A DNA stretch of 64,000 nucleotides from Pontibacter deserti (GCF_023630255.1 NZ_JALPRS010000001.1:868001-932000), one strand, 5' to 3'; positions 33,467 to 42,941 are shown, counted from the first letter of the stretch. Translations and numbers: made by a program. The notes: a model not told the origin generated them from the sequence alone.

Positions 33467-33638
33467 AGTTTTATGTATAGTTGTGAATGAGTGGTTGAGT
33501 GAATGAGTGAATTTCAAAAAATCAACCAAGTATAATTTTATAGTTCAAGTATAATCTCCCTTCAAACAAGATCCTTATAGGATGACAATACAGAATCACT
33601 TCCTAACTTTCTGACTTTCAAACTTTATAACTTCAAAC

Positions 33639-34691
33639 TCAATCTTCCAGCACGTTGGTTACAAAGGTATTCTTCAGCAGCATCCAGGAGAGGAGCACAA
33701 GCAACGCCCACTTTAAATACACCTGGTAATAGTCGCGGGTATCGCGGAAGCGTTTCTCACTCACTTCGGTCTTCTCCAGTTTATTTATACTTCTGAACAC
33801 TTCCTGCAGCGCATCTTTGCTATCCGCCCTGAAAAACTGACCACTGCTGATATCTGCTACATCGCGCAGGCTGCTCTCGTCAAGCTTGGTTTCTACAAAA
33901 AGCGTTTTTCCCTGGTCGTCTACGGCATAAGGCACTTCTCCGTCTTTACCTATACCTATGCTGTAAAGTTTTATGTTGTAGCGATTAGCCAGTTGTGCGG
34001 CCATGGCCGGGTCTAAACTGCCGGCTGTATTCTCGCCATCGCTGATAAGTATAACTACCTTACTCTTGGTCTTGGAATCACGCATGCGGTTGGTGGCTAC
34101 AGCCAGGGCACTGCCTATAGCGGTTCCATCGTTCTCGATCATCTTAAACCCAATGGAATTTATACTTTCACGCAGCATCTGGTAATCGGTAGTGAGCGGA
34201 GCAAGCGAGTAGGCATCGCCGGCGAAAACTACCAACCCAATTCTATCCTGCACACGGCCATTAATAAAATCCAAGGCTACTTCTTTGGCGGCATCCAGGC
34301 GATTTGGTTTAATGTCCTGCAGTTCCATTGAGCCCGATACATCCAGGGCAAGTATGATATCAATGCCTTCGGCGGTTTGCTCTACCTGTTCGTTTATGCG
34401 TTGCGGCCGCGCCAAGGCCACCAGCACCAGCATAATAAAGAATATAAAAAGGATGTCCGGGATAAAGCGGAGCAGGCTTGTCCATTGCCATTGCAACTTG
34501 CCATCGAACATAGCCACGTTCAGCTTGTTGCGGGAATTCAGCGTGAACAGCCACTTTAGCAAAAATAACAGCGGCACTACCGGCAGTGCATACAGCACCA
34601 GCGGAAATACCCAGTCAAAAGAGCGGAGCGTGTTAAGACTGAACCATTCCAGGCTCAGCCAATCCAGCATGTCGTCTGTTATTCTTAGCAT
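33639..34691 (-). CDS. batA: BatA-type vWA membrane protein
   Basis: 350 residues (or 343 from the ATG at 34670). Two N-terminal helices, a vWA domain with MIDAS DVSGSM (near 116-121) and T/D partners, and a C-terminal membrane helix. Bat proteins belong to the moxR-DUF58-bat operon linked to envelope stress and aerotolerance. Its start overlaps the upstream gene's end by 59 bp (38 bp from the inner Met). batB, batC and batD are not found downstream, where yggS follows. Confidence 0.88.
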   Translation of the reverse strand: MLRITDDMLDWLSLEWFSLNTLRSFDWVFPLVLYALPVVPLLFLLKWLFTLNSRNKLNVAMFDGKLQWQWTSLLRFIPDILFIFFIMLVLVALARPQRINEQVEQTAEGIDIILALDVSGSMELQDIKPNRLDAAKEVALDFINGRVQDRIGLVVFAGDAYSLAPLTTDYQMLRESINSIGFKMIENDGTAIGSALAVATNRMRDSKTKSKVVILISDGENTAGSLDPAMAAQLANRYNIKLYSIGIGKDGEVPYAVDDQGKTLFVETKLDESSLRDVADISSGQFFRADSKDALQEVFRSINKLEKTEVSEKRFRDTRDYYQVYLKWALLVLLSWMLLKNTFVTNVLED

Positions 34692-35586
34692 TTTTGGTTA
34701 TCTCTCGTCGGGCTTTGTAACGGCTCTTGGCAAAGCGGCGCAGCAAAAGCAGGGCTTCTTTCGTGTCAGCATCAGCTTCTGTTAACATGTTACCATATAT
34801 AGCTTTGTCACAAAGGCGCAGGGCGGTATTTACTTCTTCGTTGTTTTCGTAGAACTCTACAATCTCTTTGGTAGTGAAGGAGTTAATGGCACTACGCTCC
34901 AGCTTGGTCAGGTAGTTTTTCCAGAGCGATACGGCCTTCTCCATACTTTGCGAAACCCCTGTTTTTACAAAGCGGTCTACGTGTGCATTGTAGCGCGATG
35001 TAAAGTATAGATGGTCTTTGCGCAAGCGGTAAAGTTTATACTTGGTTTTAATGGTCTGGCCAAATATAAGCCATATCAGGCTCAGGAACAGTGTGCCAAC
35101 TACTACCCAAAGCAGCAGCACAGGCCAGTTAAAGCGTTCTTCTACAGGCACAAGCGTTGTCTCAGATTTAAACTGCAATGGCTCATTTACTTTAGTTACC
35201 AGTTGCTGCAGTATAACCCGGCTGCTATCTCCGTTCACCCGAATGGTATCTGTGCCCTGCAGCACAAAAACTGGCAATGCCAATGCTTGCACTGCCCTGG
35301 TATCGAAGGTTCTCAACGTATAAACGGCGCTGTCAACGCTGATTCCGTTTCTGGTATAGGTAGGGTAGTAGTCTTTCCGGACCAGTTCGAAAGGGGAGAA
35401 GTTATAGTTGCTGCCGGGAAGTATAACTTCAAGTTTTTCGGGGTGCCGGTGAACCAGAGAGAAAGTAACAGGAGCCCCTATCCGGATGGTATCGTTACTG
35501 AAAGTACCCACAGGACGCAGCACCTGCTGCCCGATTGCAAGCATTGGCAGTACAACTATACTTATAAATAACAGAAACCTACGCAC
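34633..35586 (-). CDS. Bat-operon membrane protein (BatD/DUF4381-like)
   Basis: 317 residues: signal peptide (1-19), periplasmic beta domain (~20-160), one membrane helix (WPVLLLWVVVGTLFLSLIWL, ~170-190) and a helical cytoplasmic region rich in basic residues. The position between DUF58 and batA and the topology fit the poorly named member of Bacteroidota bat operons. Overlaps DUF58 by 8 bp and batA by tens of bp, so tightly coupled. Confidence 0.75.
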   Translation of the reverse strand: MRRFLLFISIVVLPMLAIGQQVLRPVGTFSNDTIRIGAPVTFSLVHRHPEKLEVILPGSNYNFSPFELVRKDYYPTYTRNGISVDSAVYTLRTFDTRAVQALALPVFVLQGTDTIRVNGDSSRVILQQLVTKVNEPLQFKSETTLVPVEERFNWPVLLLWVVVGTLFLSLIWLIFGQTIKTKYKLYRLRKDHLYFTSRYNAHVDRFVKTGVSQSMEKAVSLWKNYLTKLERSAINSFTTKEIVEFYENNEEVNTALRLCDKAIYGNMLTEADADTKEALLLLRRFAKSRYKARREITKNAKNNRRHAGLAEPGMVQS

Positions 35587-36460
35587 TTCTTTTTGTAGTT
35601 TTATTGCGGAGCCTGAACAGGTTCACCAGCTGTGGCACGTAATCTTCGTTGGCTTGTATGGCCAGGTAATTTGCCTGGTATTTCTGGCAGATGCGCATCA
35701 CCTTATCCTGGTTCTCTTTATACTGCGCAAAATATTTTTTCTGGAATTCTTCCCCAGATGTATTTAGCCAGACAGTTTTACCCGACTCTTTATCCAGCAC
35801 GGGCACTATACCCATACCCGGCATTTTCCGTTCGCGCACATCCACTAAATGAATCACGATCAGGTCGTGGCGACGGGCCAGCATCTGGAGCTCTTTCTCA
35901 TAATTTACGTCTATAAAATCTGAGATAAGAAGAATGATACTGCGCCGCTTGATAATGTCCAATGTCAGTTTTATACCTGCCGCCAGGTTTGTTTTGGTAG
36001 ATTTTGGTTGCAGCTCGTGCAGCGATTTAATGATAGTATAAGCCTGTTCGATGCCCTTGGCAGGTTTGATATACTTCTCTTTCTGGTCTGAGATGCAGAT
36101 GATACCGATCTGGCTTTGTTGTTGCGCTGCTGAAATTGCTAGTACTCCGCAAATTTCCTTACCTACATCTAACTTATGTTGCTTACCGGTGCCAATAGTT
36201 TGCGAAGCGCTTACATCAAGCATCAGAAATACCGATTGCTCTTTTTCTTCGCGGTATGTTTTTACAAATGTACCATGCCCTTTAGCACTCACGTTCCAGT
36301 CTATAGAGCGTACGTCGTCACCGTATTGGTAGGCACGAACGTCGTCAAATTCCAGCCCTGTGCCTTTAAACACAGAGTGGAAATCGCCTTGCATCTGGGA
36401 GGTAATTGCCTTTCTAATCCGGATCTCGTACTTTCGTAGCTTTTGAACAAGCTCTTTCAT
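35579..36460 (-). CDS. DUF58 / vWA-like protein of the bat operon
   Basis: 293 residues. DUF58 signature RSIDWNVSAKGHGTFVKTYR (about 52-71) and a vWA-like MIDAS remnant DVSASQ in which the last Ser/Thr is replaced, so metal binding may be lost. First gene of the three-gene bat unit here; no moxR gene is upstream (the next gene is divergent). Confidence 0.9.
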   Translation of the reverse strand: MKELVQKLRKYEIRIRKAITSQMQGDFHSVFKGTGLEFDDVRAYQYGDDVRSIDWNVSAKGHGTFVKTYREEKEQSVFLMLDVSASQTIGTGKQHKLDVGKEICGVLAISAAQQQSQIGIICISDQKEKYIKPAKGIEQAYTIIKSLHELQPKSTKTNLAAGIKLTLDIIKRRSIILLISDFIDVNYEKELQMLARRHDLIVIHLVDVRERKMPGMGIVPVLDKESGKTVWLNTSGEEFQKKYFAQYKENQDKVMRICQKYQANYLAIQANEDYVPQLVNLFRLRNKTTKRSA

Positions 36461-36519
36461 ACCCTTGTTGTCCTGGTGTGTGATTTTAAAATTAGGACAT
36501 ATTCCCGTAATTTACATCC

Positions 36520-37047
36520 GTGAAACGACTTTTCTCTATACTTTTTTGCCTTGCACTGCTGGGTTGCCAGAAGCAGGATGAAGCCGCCAAGCCTGCAGAC
36601 ATGATTCCGCAAGGAAAAATGGTGCAGATACTGGCTGATGTACATACCATGGAATCGCTTATCGAGTCTAATATCCCCTATCCTGACACGGCTGTGATGG
36701 TGTATAACAAACAGCAAAAACTGATACTGCAGAAGTATGGCGTTACGAAAGAGCGGTTTCACAGAACATACGAATACTACGGCAAGAACCTGGCAGAAAT
36801 GGACAGGTTGTATGAGATCATCCTGGATACTTTAACAGCCCGTGAGGCAAAGCTCTCTGCTAAAAAAGAAGAGATATTAAAAGATGACGACGCAGCACAA
36901 ATAGTAGATACGCTGGATGGTGATGTGATTTCTGAGCGAATTAAGGCAGATACTATAGTTGAGGAAGGGCAGGATCCGTTACGCAGGTTAAAACGCGGCC
37001 CTAACAGATTGAGACGTTTACCAGTTCCTGCAAAGGATTTGCAATAG
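36520..37047 (+). CDS. DUF4296 lipoprotein
   Basis: 175 residues with a short signal and lipobox ALLGC (Cys16). The DUF4296 region is visible as MVQILADVHTMESLI (about 34-48) and RFHRTYEYYGKNLAEMDRLY. The C-terminal 50 residues are charged. Outer-membrane lipoprotein, function unknown. Confidence 0.88.
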   Translation: MKRLFSILFCLALLGCQKQDEAAKPADMIPQGKMVQILADVHTMESLIESNIPYPDTAVMVYNKQQKLILQKYGVTKERFHRTYEYYGKNLAEMDRLYEIILDTLTAREAKLSAKKEEILKDDDAAQIVDTLDGDVISERIKADTIVEEGQDPLRRLKRGPNRLRRLPVPAKDLQ

Positions 37048-37248
37048 TTGGTTTAAGTATAGCATAGTTTTATACTTGAATTCACTCAAAGTATAGTTCG
37101 AAAGTATAGTCTAACCCCAGTCTTAAGTATAGATACCGGCTAACGATCGTCTATACTTTGCCTGGCGCCAAACTGCTGATAGCAATTAAGTATTTAACGT
37201 TTATTTAGCAGTCTTTACAAAGATTATAGTTAGCTGTCTGTGCATTAA

Positions 37249-37809
37249 TCAGACTCTTAGTGAGCCCCGGAACGCGCGGGCAGCATAGTAGGATTGCGCC
37301 CCGTTGTGGTACACAAATACATGGCCATAGCGAAAATCAGCAAATAGGGCACCGCCAAGTCCTCGGATATCAGCCGGTGTTAGTATCCAGCTCGAGGTTT
37401 TCATATCAAAGATTCCGAGTTTCTGCAGGTCCCGGTATTGTTCTTCAGTTAAGAGCTCAATGCCCATGGCTGCAGCCATATCCATCGCGTTATTTTCAGG
37501 TTTATGTTCTTTTCTCGATTCCTGCGCTTCACGGTCGTAACAAACACTTCTGCGGCCTTTCGGGCTTTCCCTTGAACAATCACAAAAGATGTAGTCGCCT
37601 GCCTTTTCATCATACCCGACAACATCCGGTTCGCCGTCAGTTCTTTCCATCTCATAAAGCGACCACAGCTTTTCAGGATGAGTTTCCAGCTTTGCCTGTA
37701 CTTTAGACCAATCAAGACCTTTATGTCGGTTCATGTTTTTCTCAAAACGGATCTTTAAATAGCTGAGAAGTTCTTCCTGTTGTTCCGGTGTCAGATTCTT
37801 GTTTACCAC
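37249..37809 (-). CDS. DUF4256 protein
   Basis: 186 residues. Strong match to DUF4256: FEKNMNRHKGLDW (about 18-30), LWSLYEMERTDGEPDVVGYD, FCDCSRESPKGRRSVCYDR and C-terminal FADFRYGHVFVYHNGAQSYY. The Cys/His content suggests metal binding; function unknown. A cassette attC begins ~80 bp upstream of its start. Confidence 0.92.
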   Translation of the reverse strand: MVNKNLTPEQQEELLSYLKIRFEKNMNRHKGLDWSKVQAKLETHPEKLWSLYEMERTDGEPDVVGYDEKAGDYIFCDCSRESPKGRRSVCYDREAQESRKEHKPENNAMDMAAAMGIELLTEEQYRDLQKLGIFDMKTSSWILTPADIRGLGGALFADFRYGHVFVYHNGAQSYYAARAFRGSLRV

Positions 37810-37891
37810 TGTCTTGATTTGTTTACAATAGCTGTAAGTGCAATACTGATATAGATGATTATTTAGGTTTAACGGGTAGGCTATATATTTA

Positions 37892-38026
37892 CGCTAACGT
37901 TTCGGGGCTTTGCGATGGTGGGACAATCGAAGCTCAAATCTTCAATTTTGCACAAAAGTTAAATCGAAGCACTACCGTTGAACTTTGCAGTGTCGCCCCA
38001 CTATTGCAAAACCCTTGTTAGCGGTA
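37892..38026 (-). other. attC-like site, 135 bp, single cassette at 38 kb
   Basis: Minus start TACCGCTAAC (38017-38026) is the exact 10 bp complement of GTTAGCGGTA at the other end of the cassette (38574-38583). Arms CGGGGCTTTGCGATGGTGGG/CCCCACTATTGCAAAACCC form a long imperfect stem. Confidence 0.85.
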
Positions 38027-38031
38027 GTTTC

Positions 38032-38469
38032 TTATTCAGTGAATTCTTTTAATATTTGTTTCGTTAATTTTTCACTTGTTATCAATGTCATTATTCCGCT
38101 ATCTGAATAAATTAAAAATTTACCAAAAGAGGTACCTAAAAATTTTATGAAATCTATTAGTATTTCGTAATTGCTCCCTCGTCCAATTTTAAACATAAAT
38201 ACTTGCGTTTCTTCAGTTGTGTCGTTGTCAAAAATTAGAGAAAACAATACATCTTTATTAGAATTTGCAACTTCAACTTCATTCCCATTTCGTGTTGGTA
38301 TTAGTCCAAACTTTTTAATGTTTTCGTCAATTTGTAAGAATGTCGGAATTTTTGATGCGCACCGTTTATCTAAATCTATTCCAGTTCCTGACAGAAATTC
38401 TTTAGTAGCATCTCTATCTTGCTCTTGAAAAAATTTTACTTCAGATATTATGTAGTCGTGATTACCCAT
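38032..38469 (-). CDS. Hypothetical cassette protein
   Basis: 145 residues, soluble, AT-rich. No family recognised. Its secondary structure seems mixed alpha/beta: strands VFMFKIGRGSNYEILIDF (~91-108) and FLIYSDSGIMTLITSEKLT. Sole gene in a cassette inserted between a tRNA-binding protein gene and the DUF4256 gene. Confidence 0.7.
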   Translation of the reverse strand: MGNHDYIISEVKFFQEQDRDATKEFLSGTGIDLDKRCASKIPTFLQIDENIKKFGLIPTRNGNEVEVANSNKDVLFSLIFDNDTTEETQVFMFKIGRGSNYEILIDFIKFLGTSFGKFLIYSDSGIMTLITSEKLTKQILKEFTE

Positions 38470-38573
38470 TTTTACGTTTTAGAATATTCAATACTGTCTG
38501 TTTTTATGTAAATCAGTGTCAGCTTTATATGTTTATAATTAAGTGGTTGTTGATTTCACGGGTTATGTAAAAT

Positions 38574-38630
38574 TACCGCTAACTACTGGATAAACGAAAA
38601 CATACGCTTATCTGCATTATGTGTGTAATA
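38574..38630 (-). other. Cassette landing-site-like element, copy 3
   Basis: Near-identical to copy 1 over ~50 bp (ATAATGCAGATAAGCGTATG, then CGTTTATCCAGTAGTTAGCG). It begins 8 bp after the stop codon (38639) of the co-directional csaA-like gene. Confidence 0.8.
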
Positions 38631-38638
38631 GGTTTTAT

Positions 38639-38995
38639 TTATATAAGTTTGCTGCCGTTAGGTACTTTAGAGGCAGGTTGCGCCAGCACTATATCTCTGT
38701 TTTCATCCTCAAAGCCTGTTACCAACACTTCTGATATATACTTTCCAATCTGTTTCTTATCAAGGTTCACAACGCAAAGCACCTGTTGCCCAACCAGTTC
38801 TTCAGGAGTATAGTGTTTTGTTATTTGAGCACTTGATCTTTTAATACCTAAAGGGCCAAGGTCAACCGTCAGCTTATAAGCTGGCTTGCGTGCTTCCGGA
38901 AAAGCATTCACTTCCACGATCGTTCCTACCCGAATATCGGTTTGCTCAAATTGCTGCCACGTTATAGTTTCTTTTGCTTCTTCGGGTGCGTACAT
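38639..38995 (-). CDS. CsaA-like tRNA-binding domain protein
   Basis: 118 residues, one OB-fold tRNA-binding domain: ITWQQFEQTDIRVGTIVEVN (about 10-29), YKLTVDLGPLGIKRSSAQIT and VNLDKKQIGKYISEVLV. CsaA proteins have chaperone-like activity and bind tRNA. Standard length. Confidence 0.92.
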   Translation of the reverse strand: MYAPEEAKETITWQQFEQTDIRVGTIVEVNAFPEARKPAYKLTVDLGPLGIKRSSAQITKHYTPEELVGQQVLCVVNLDKKQIGKYISEVLVTGFEDENRDIVLAQPASKVPNGSKLI

Positions 38996-39225
38996 GTTCA
39001 GGTAAGTATAGATTAGTTAGTGGTTTGCTTTACTCAAATATAGCATTTTCTTTAAACTGGAAGTATCGTAAGGCAGAGTAATACTTGTAAGTAAGCTGCA
39101 AGAGTATCCCAACAGCCGCTAAAGCAACATAAGCCCTTGTGCTTCGTAATCCTATGCAACCTTACTAATGTAAGTAACCAGGTGGTTTCGGCTACCGATC
39201 GATCACGCGCTCACAATATAAAACT

Positions 39226-40770
39226 ATGAAAAAAGAATCCGGAGCAAGCAAATCTGTTTGGATTGATGGCATTTCTATGCCTGCCACTCATCCGCTGCAA
39301 GAAAACACTACCTGCGATGTTTGTATAGTTGGTGCCGGTATTGCCGGTTTAACTACAGCCTACCTTCTGGCAAAAGAAGGCCGCAAAGTAGTATTGCTCG
39401 AAGCAAAAGATACTATTTGTGGCGGCGAAACCAGCCGTACCACCGCACACCTTGCCAGTGCCTTGGATGATGGCTTTCCGGAACTGATCCGTTTGTTTGG
39501 GGTAGATGGTACCCGGATTGCGGTGCAAAGCCATATGGCCGCCATCGACAAGATAGAAGCCATTATTAAAGACGAAAAAATAGACTGCGACTTTAAAAGG
39601 TTGGATGGCTATATGTTTGCCAACGACCAGAAAGAAGAAGAGCAGCTGACAAAAGAACTGGAAGCCGTGCATCAGATAGGGTGGCGCGATGTAGTACTGC
39701 GTAAATCCTGCCCACTGGATACACTTACGAACCTGCCTTGCCTGCACTTCCCGAACCAGGGGCGTTTCCATGTGCTGAAGTATCTGTCGAGCCTGGCGAG
39801 TGTGCTGTTAGATAAAGATGTACGGATTTATACTTCCAGTAAAGCAGTAGAGTTCAGAACCGGGGCTTTAACCACTGTAGTTACCCAGGACGGTCACGCT
39901 GTATCAGCAAACTACCTGGTAGTGACCAGCAATACGCCTGTTAACGATATGGTAACCATGCACACCAAACAGGCACCTTACCGTACGTATGTGGTGGGTG
40001 CTAGAGTGCCGAAAGGTTCTGTGCCTGATGCGCTGTACTGGGACATGCAGGACCCTTACCATTACATAAGAATACAGGAAGCCGAGAAAGATGCCGGAGA
40101 AGGCGCAGATGATCTGCTTATAGTTGGTGGCGAAGACCACAAAACAGGCCAGGAAGAACACCCGGGATTGCGTTTTCAGAACCTGGAACATTGGATGCGT
40201 ATGAAGTTTCCGATGGCAGGGGAGGTTGTTTACCGTTGGTCGGGGCAGGTATACGAGCCTGTAGATTGCCTTGCTTTTATTGGTAAAAATCCGGGAGATG
40301 CTGATAACGTGTACATAGCCACCGGCGACTCCGGGCATGGTATGACCCATGGAACTATAGCCGGCATCCTGATCACGGACCTGATCATGGGGCGAAAGAA
40401 TGAATGGGCTACAATTTACGATCCGGCACGCGTTAGCCTTAAAACTACCGGAGAGTTTTTAAAAGAGAACTTGAATGTAGCGGCTCAGTACAAAGAATAC
40501 CTGACTGGTGGAGAAGTTGATGATCCGTTGCAGGTAATGCCGGGCACAGGTAAAATCATACGTAACGGTACTACTAAAACTGCTGTTTACTGCGATCAGG
40601 ATGGGGTGCGCCACGAATGTTCTGCTATTTGCCCGCACATGGGCTGTGTGGTTAGCTGGAACAACGTAGAAAGCTCCTGGGATTGTCCTTGCCACGGTTC
40701 TCGCTTCGACCCATTTGGGAAAGTAATTAACGGCCCAGCCACGCAGGATCTGGCACCTCCGAAGCATTAG
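39226..40770 (+). CDS. FAD-dependent oxidoreductase with C-terminal Rieske domain
   Basis: 514 residues. N-terminal DAO-type FAD domain with GAGIAG (36-41) and a GGETSRTTAHLA segment; C-terminal Rieske 2Fe-2S domain with CPHMGC (469-474) and CPCHGS (487-492), both ligand pairs intact, ending in DLAPP. The fusion implies electron transfer from an organic substrate through FAD to a Rieske centre or the reverse. Substrate unknown; similar fusions are annotated as glycine/D-amino-acid oxidase-like. Confidence 0.9.
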   Translation: MKKESGASKSVWIDGISMPATHPLQENTTCDVCIVGAGIAGLTTAYLLAKEGRKVVLLEAKDTICGGETSRTTAHLASALDDGFPELIRLFGVDGTRIAVQSHMAAIDKIEAIIKDEKIDCDFKRLDGYMFANDQKEEEQLTKELEAVHQIGWRDVVLRKSCPLDTLTNLPCLHFPNQGRFHVLKYLSSLASVLLDKDVRIYTSSKAVEFRTGALTTVVTQDGHAVSANYLVVTSNTPVNDMVTMHTKQAPYRTYVVGARVPKGSVPDALYWDMQDPYHYIRIQEAEKDAGEGADDLLIVGGEDHKTGQEEHPGLRFQNLEHWMRMKFPMAGEVVYRWSGQVYEPVDCLAFIGKNPGDADNVYIATGDSGHGMTHGTIAGILITDLIMGRKNEWATIYDPARVSLKTTGEFLKENLNVAAQYKEYLTGGEVDDPLQVMPGTGKIIRNGTTKTAVYCDQDGVRHECSAICPHMGCVVSWNNVESSWDCPCHGSRFDPFGKVINGPATQDLAPPKH

Positions 40771-40785
40771 TAGTTAAAGAGTTAA

Positions 40786-40910
40786 GGAGTTAGAGAGTTT
40801 GGGTATTAGTGAGATCTCCTTAGCTTAACTATAAACTGAAAGGAGCAACTATAGATATAAGGTCTATAGTTGCTCCTTTCAGTTCTTAAACTCCCAGACT
40901 CTCTAACTCC
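40786..40910. terminator. Compound palindromic bidirectional terminator
   Basis: Inner perfect 22 bp stem (40834-40855 with 40863-40884, 7 nt loop) and an outer 18 bp stem with one mismatch (GGAGTTAGAGAGTTTGGG at 40786-40803 with 40893-40910). The outer right arm runs into the end of the DUF922 gene. Between two convergent genes. Confidence 0.8.
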
Positions 40911-41466
40911 TATACTTTTCAAGTTGCTTTAAGCGCTGATCTATACTTCTCTCCCAGGTGGCAGAGGCTTTGGCATCCAAGCCATGGCGTGAGGCTTCAT
41001 CAAATTTATCCTGCTCGGCCTTCCAGTTGGCAAAGGCTTTATTTACGGTGTCGGTAAGTTTCGCATTTGCTTCAGGGCACGAACTACCCAGCGTTAACAG
41101 CTTTTTACGTAACATTCGGGCATGTACTTCGGTCAGGTCGAAATGCAGTTGCTCGTGCTGTAACAGCTTCTCTGATTGCTTATTTTTTGACCATGATTCA
41201 GTTGCCAGAAAAACGCACTTTACAGTATAACTGAATTTATTGGAAGCGCATTTTGCATCAACGGCCAGGTTGGCGGCGGTAACTGCATGGTGTGGGTTCA
41301 GCGTATCCGGAGCAGCCTTAAAATCATTCCAGGACAAGCGCCTGTCGGCAGACCATGTGATCTGCTCTGCAACTGTATTTTTGTCTGCTGATGCAGGCAC
41401 AGCTGCAGCAGGGGCTGGCGCAAAGTAGCTGGTTGCCAGCGACAGGAGTAGGGTGAAAAAAAGCAT
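40903..41466 (-). CDS. DUF922 putative zinc protease
   Basis: 187 residues with a signal peptide (about 1-18). DUF922 features: ITWSADRRLSWNDFKAAP (36-53) and the zincin motif HEQLH (104-108) with downstream His/Glu candidates. Predicted secreted metal protease of unknown substrate. Confidence 0.87.
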   Translation of the reverse strand: MLFFTLLLSLATSYFAPAPAAAVPASADKNTVAEQITWSADRRLSWNDFKAAPDTLNPHHAVTAANLAVDAKCASNKFSYTVKCVFLATESWSKNKQSEKLLQHEQLHFDLTEVHARMLRKKLLTLGSSCPEANAKLTDTVNKAFANWKAEQDKFDEASRHGLDAKASATWERSIDQRLKQLEKYRS

Positions 41467-41534
41467 CTTGGCTAAAAGATTTATATTTTCCGCTTAACAG
41501 CAGCACTTGCTTAATAGTGCCCCGTTATTGCACT

Positions 41535-42878
41535 TTATACTGTAACTAACTGGGTGCTAAGTTTTTTGAATCGTAAAAATAGCAATAAAGCAGCAACAGA
41601 CAAACCAACTAATAAACCTGTCCAGACTCCGTTAACTCCAAACCCAAGCTTAAACCCAAGTACATAGCCTACCGGTAAGCCAATTATCCAGTAAGCAATA
41701 AGCGAGATAACCCCCGGAATACGAACATCTTCCAGGCCACGTAATGCACCAAGACCTACTACCTGAACACCATCCGAAATCTGGAACAATGCTGCAATTA
41801 TTAACAGTGTAGATGCAATCTGTATTACTTCCGGGTCATCGATGTAAAGCATAGGTATCAACTCATTCCCTGCTATCATGAGTAGTCCGCTGGTTAGCAT
41901 AAATAAGGCACCCATGGCAAAGCTGCTGTTACCAGCCATGCGCATACCGCTATAGTTGCCCAGGCCTTTCTGGTTGCCCACCCGTATAGTTGCAGCCGCT
42001 GCAATGCCACTGGCCATCATATAGGTAACCGAAGCCACGTTTATAGCAATCTGGTGTGCTGCCAGCTGCTTTGTACCCAGCCAGCCGATCATGATCGCTG
42101 AAAAACTGAATGCACCCATTTCAAAGATCATTTGCCCGGAAATTGGTAGGCCCAGCTTGAAAATACGGTACATGTGGATGAAAGACAGGTGGCGCAGTTT
42201 TACGAAATGGCGGAACAATTCGAAGCGTCTGGCATACATTACCCACCCGGCCATCATAAAAGCCATCACCACACGGGAGATAAAAGTTGCCCAGGCTGCA
42301 CCTATCATACCCATTTCCGGGAAGCCCAGCTTGCCCCAGATCAGGAGGTAGTTAAGTATAATATTGAGCAGGTTAGCAACTATTGTGATGTACATTGATT
42401 GCTTAGTGAAAGACAACCCTTCGGCAAACTGCTTAAAAGCCTGGAAAAGCATCAGCGGTATCATCGAAAAGAAAAGTACATTAACGTAAGGGATAGCCAG
42501 TTTTACTACTTCGAGCGGTTGATTCAGATAAGTGATGTATGGCGAAGCAAAATATCCAGCCAGAAATAGCAAAATACCCAGTATGAAATTAGATATCAGG
42601 CCATTAAGTAAAAGCAAGGAGATACGGGTGTAGTTTTTACGACCTTCGGCGGCGGCTATAAGCGGTGTAATGCTGAACGATACGCCCAAGCCAAACACCA
42701 TCGTGATCATAAAGATACTGTTGCCCAGTGAAGCAGCTGCCAGAGGTACTGTTCCTATCTGGCCTACCATTAAACTATCGAACACGCTCACCAGAATATG
42801 GCCTAACTGGCTTAGTACCACAGGGTAAGCGAGCGAAAAGTTCTTGGAAAAATGTTCTTTGTAGGTATTCGTATTCAT
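41535..42878 (-). CDS. MATE family efflux transporter
   Basis: 447 residues, 12 membrane helices. MATE/MatE features: LAYPVVLSQLGHILVSVFDS (14-33) and the repeated half starting at about 240 (GLPISGQMIFEMGAFSFSAI). Proton- or sodium-driven export of organic cations or drugs. Follows the ergothioneine cluster on the same strand with 63 bp between. Confidence 0.92.
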   Translation of the reverse strand: MNTNTYKEHFSKNFSLAYPVVLSQLGHILVSVFDSLMVGQIGTVPLAAASLGNSIFMITMVFGLGVSFSITPLIAAAEGRKNYTRISLLLLNGLISNFILGILLFLAGYFASPYITYLNQPLEVVKLAIPYVNVLFFSMIPLMLFQAFKQFAEGLSFTKQSMYITIVANLLNIILNYLLIWGKLGFPEMGMIGAAWATFISRVVMAFMMAGWVMYARRFELFRHFVKLRHLSFIHMYRIFKLGLPISGQMIFEMGAFSFSAIMIGWLGTKQLAAHQIAINVASVTYMMASGIAAAATIRVGNQKGLGNYSGMRMAGNSSFAMGALFMLTSGLLMIAGNELIPMLYIDDPEVIQIASTLLIIAALFQISDGVQVVGLGALRGLEDVRIPGVISLIAYWIIGLPVGYVLGFKLGFGVNGVWTGLLVGLSVAALLLFLRFKKLSTQLVTV

Positions 42879-42941
42879 AGCTGCTCCGTAAAGGCCTGCA
42901 AAATTAGCGCTTTTTACGGTAAGCTATACCTGAATCCGGAT

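Noticed and set aside
37892..38026. Ordinary terminator hairpin instead of attC
   Set aside because: No T-run, 135 bp long, and its ends match the cassette terminus over 10 bp at 38574-38583.
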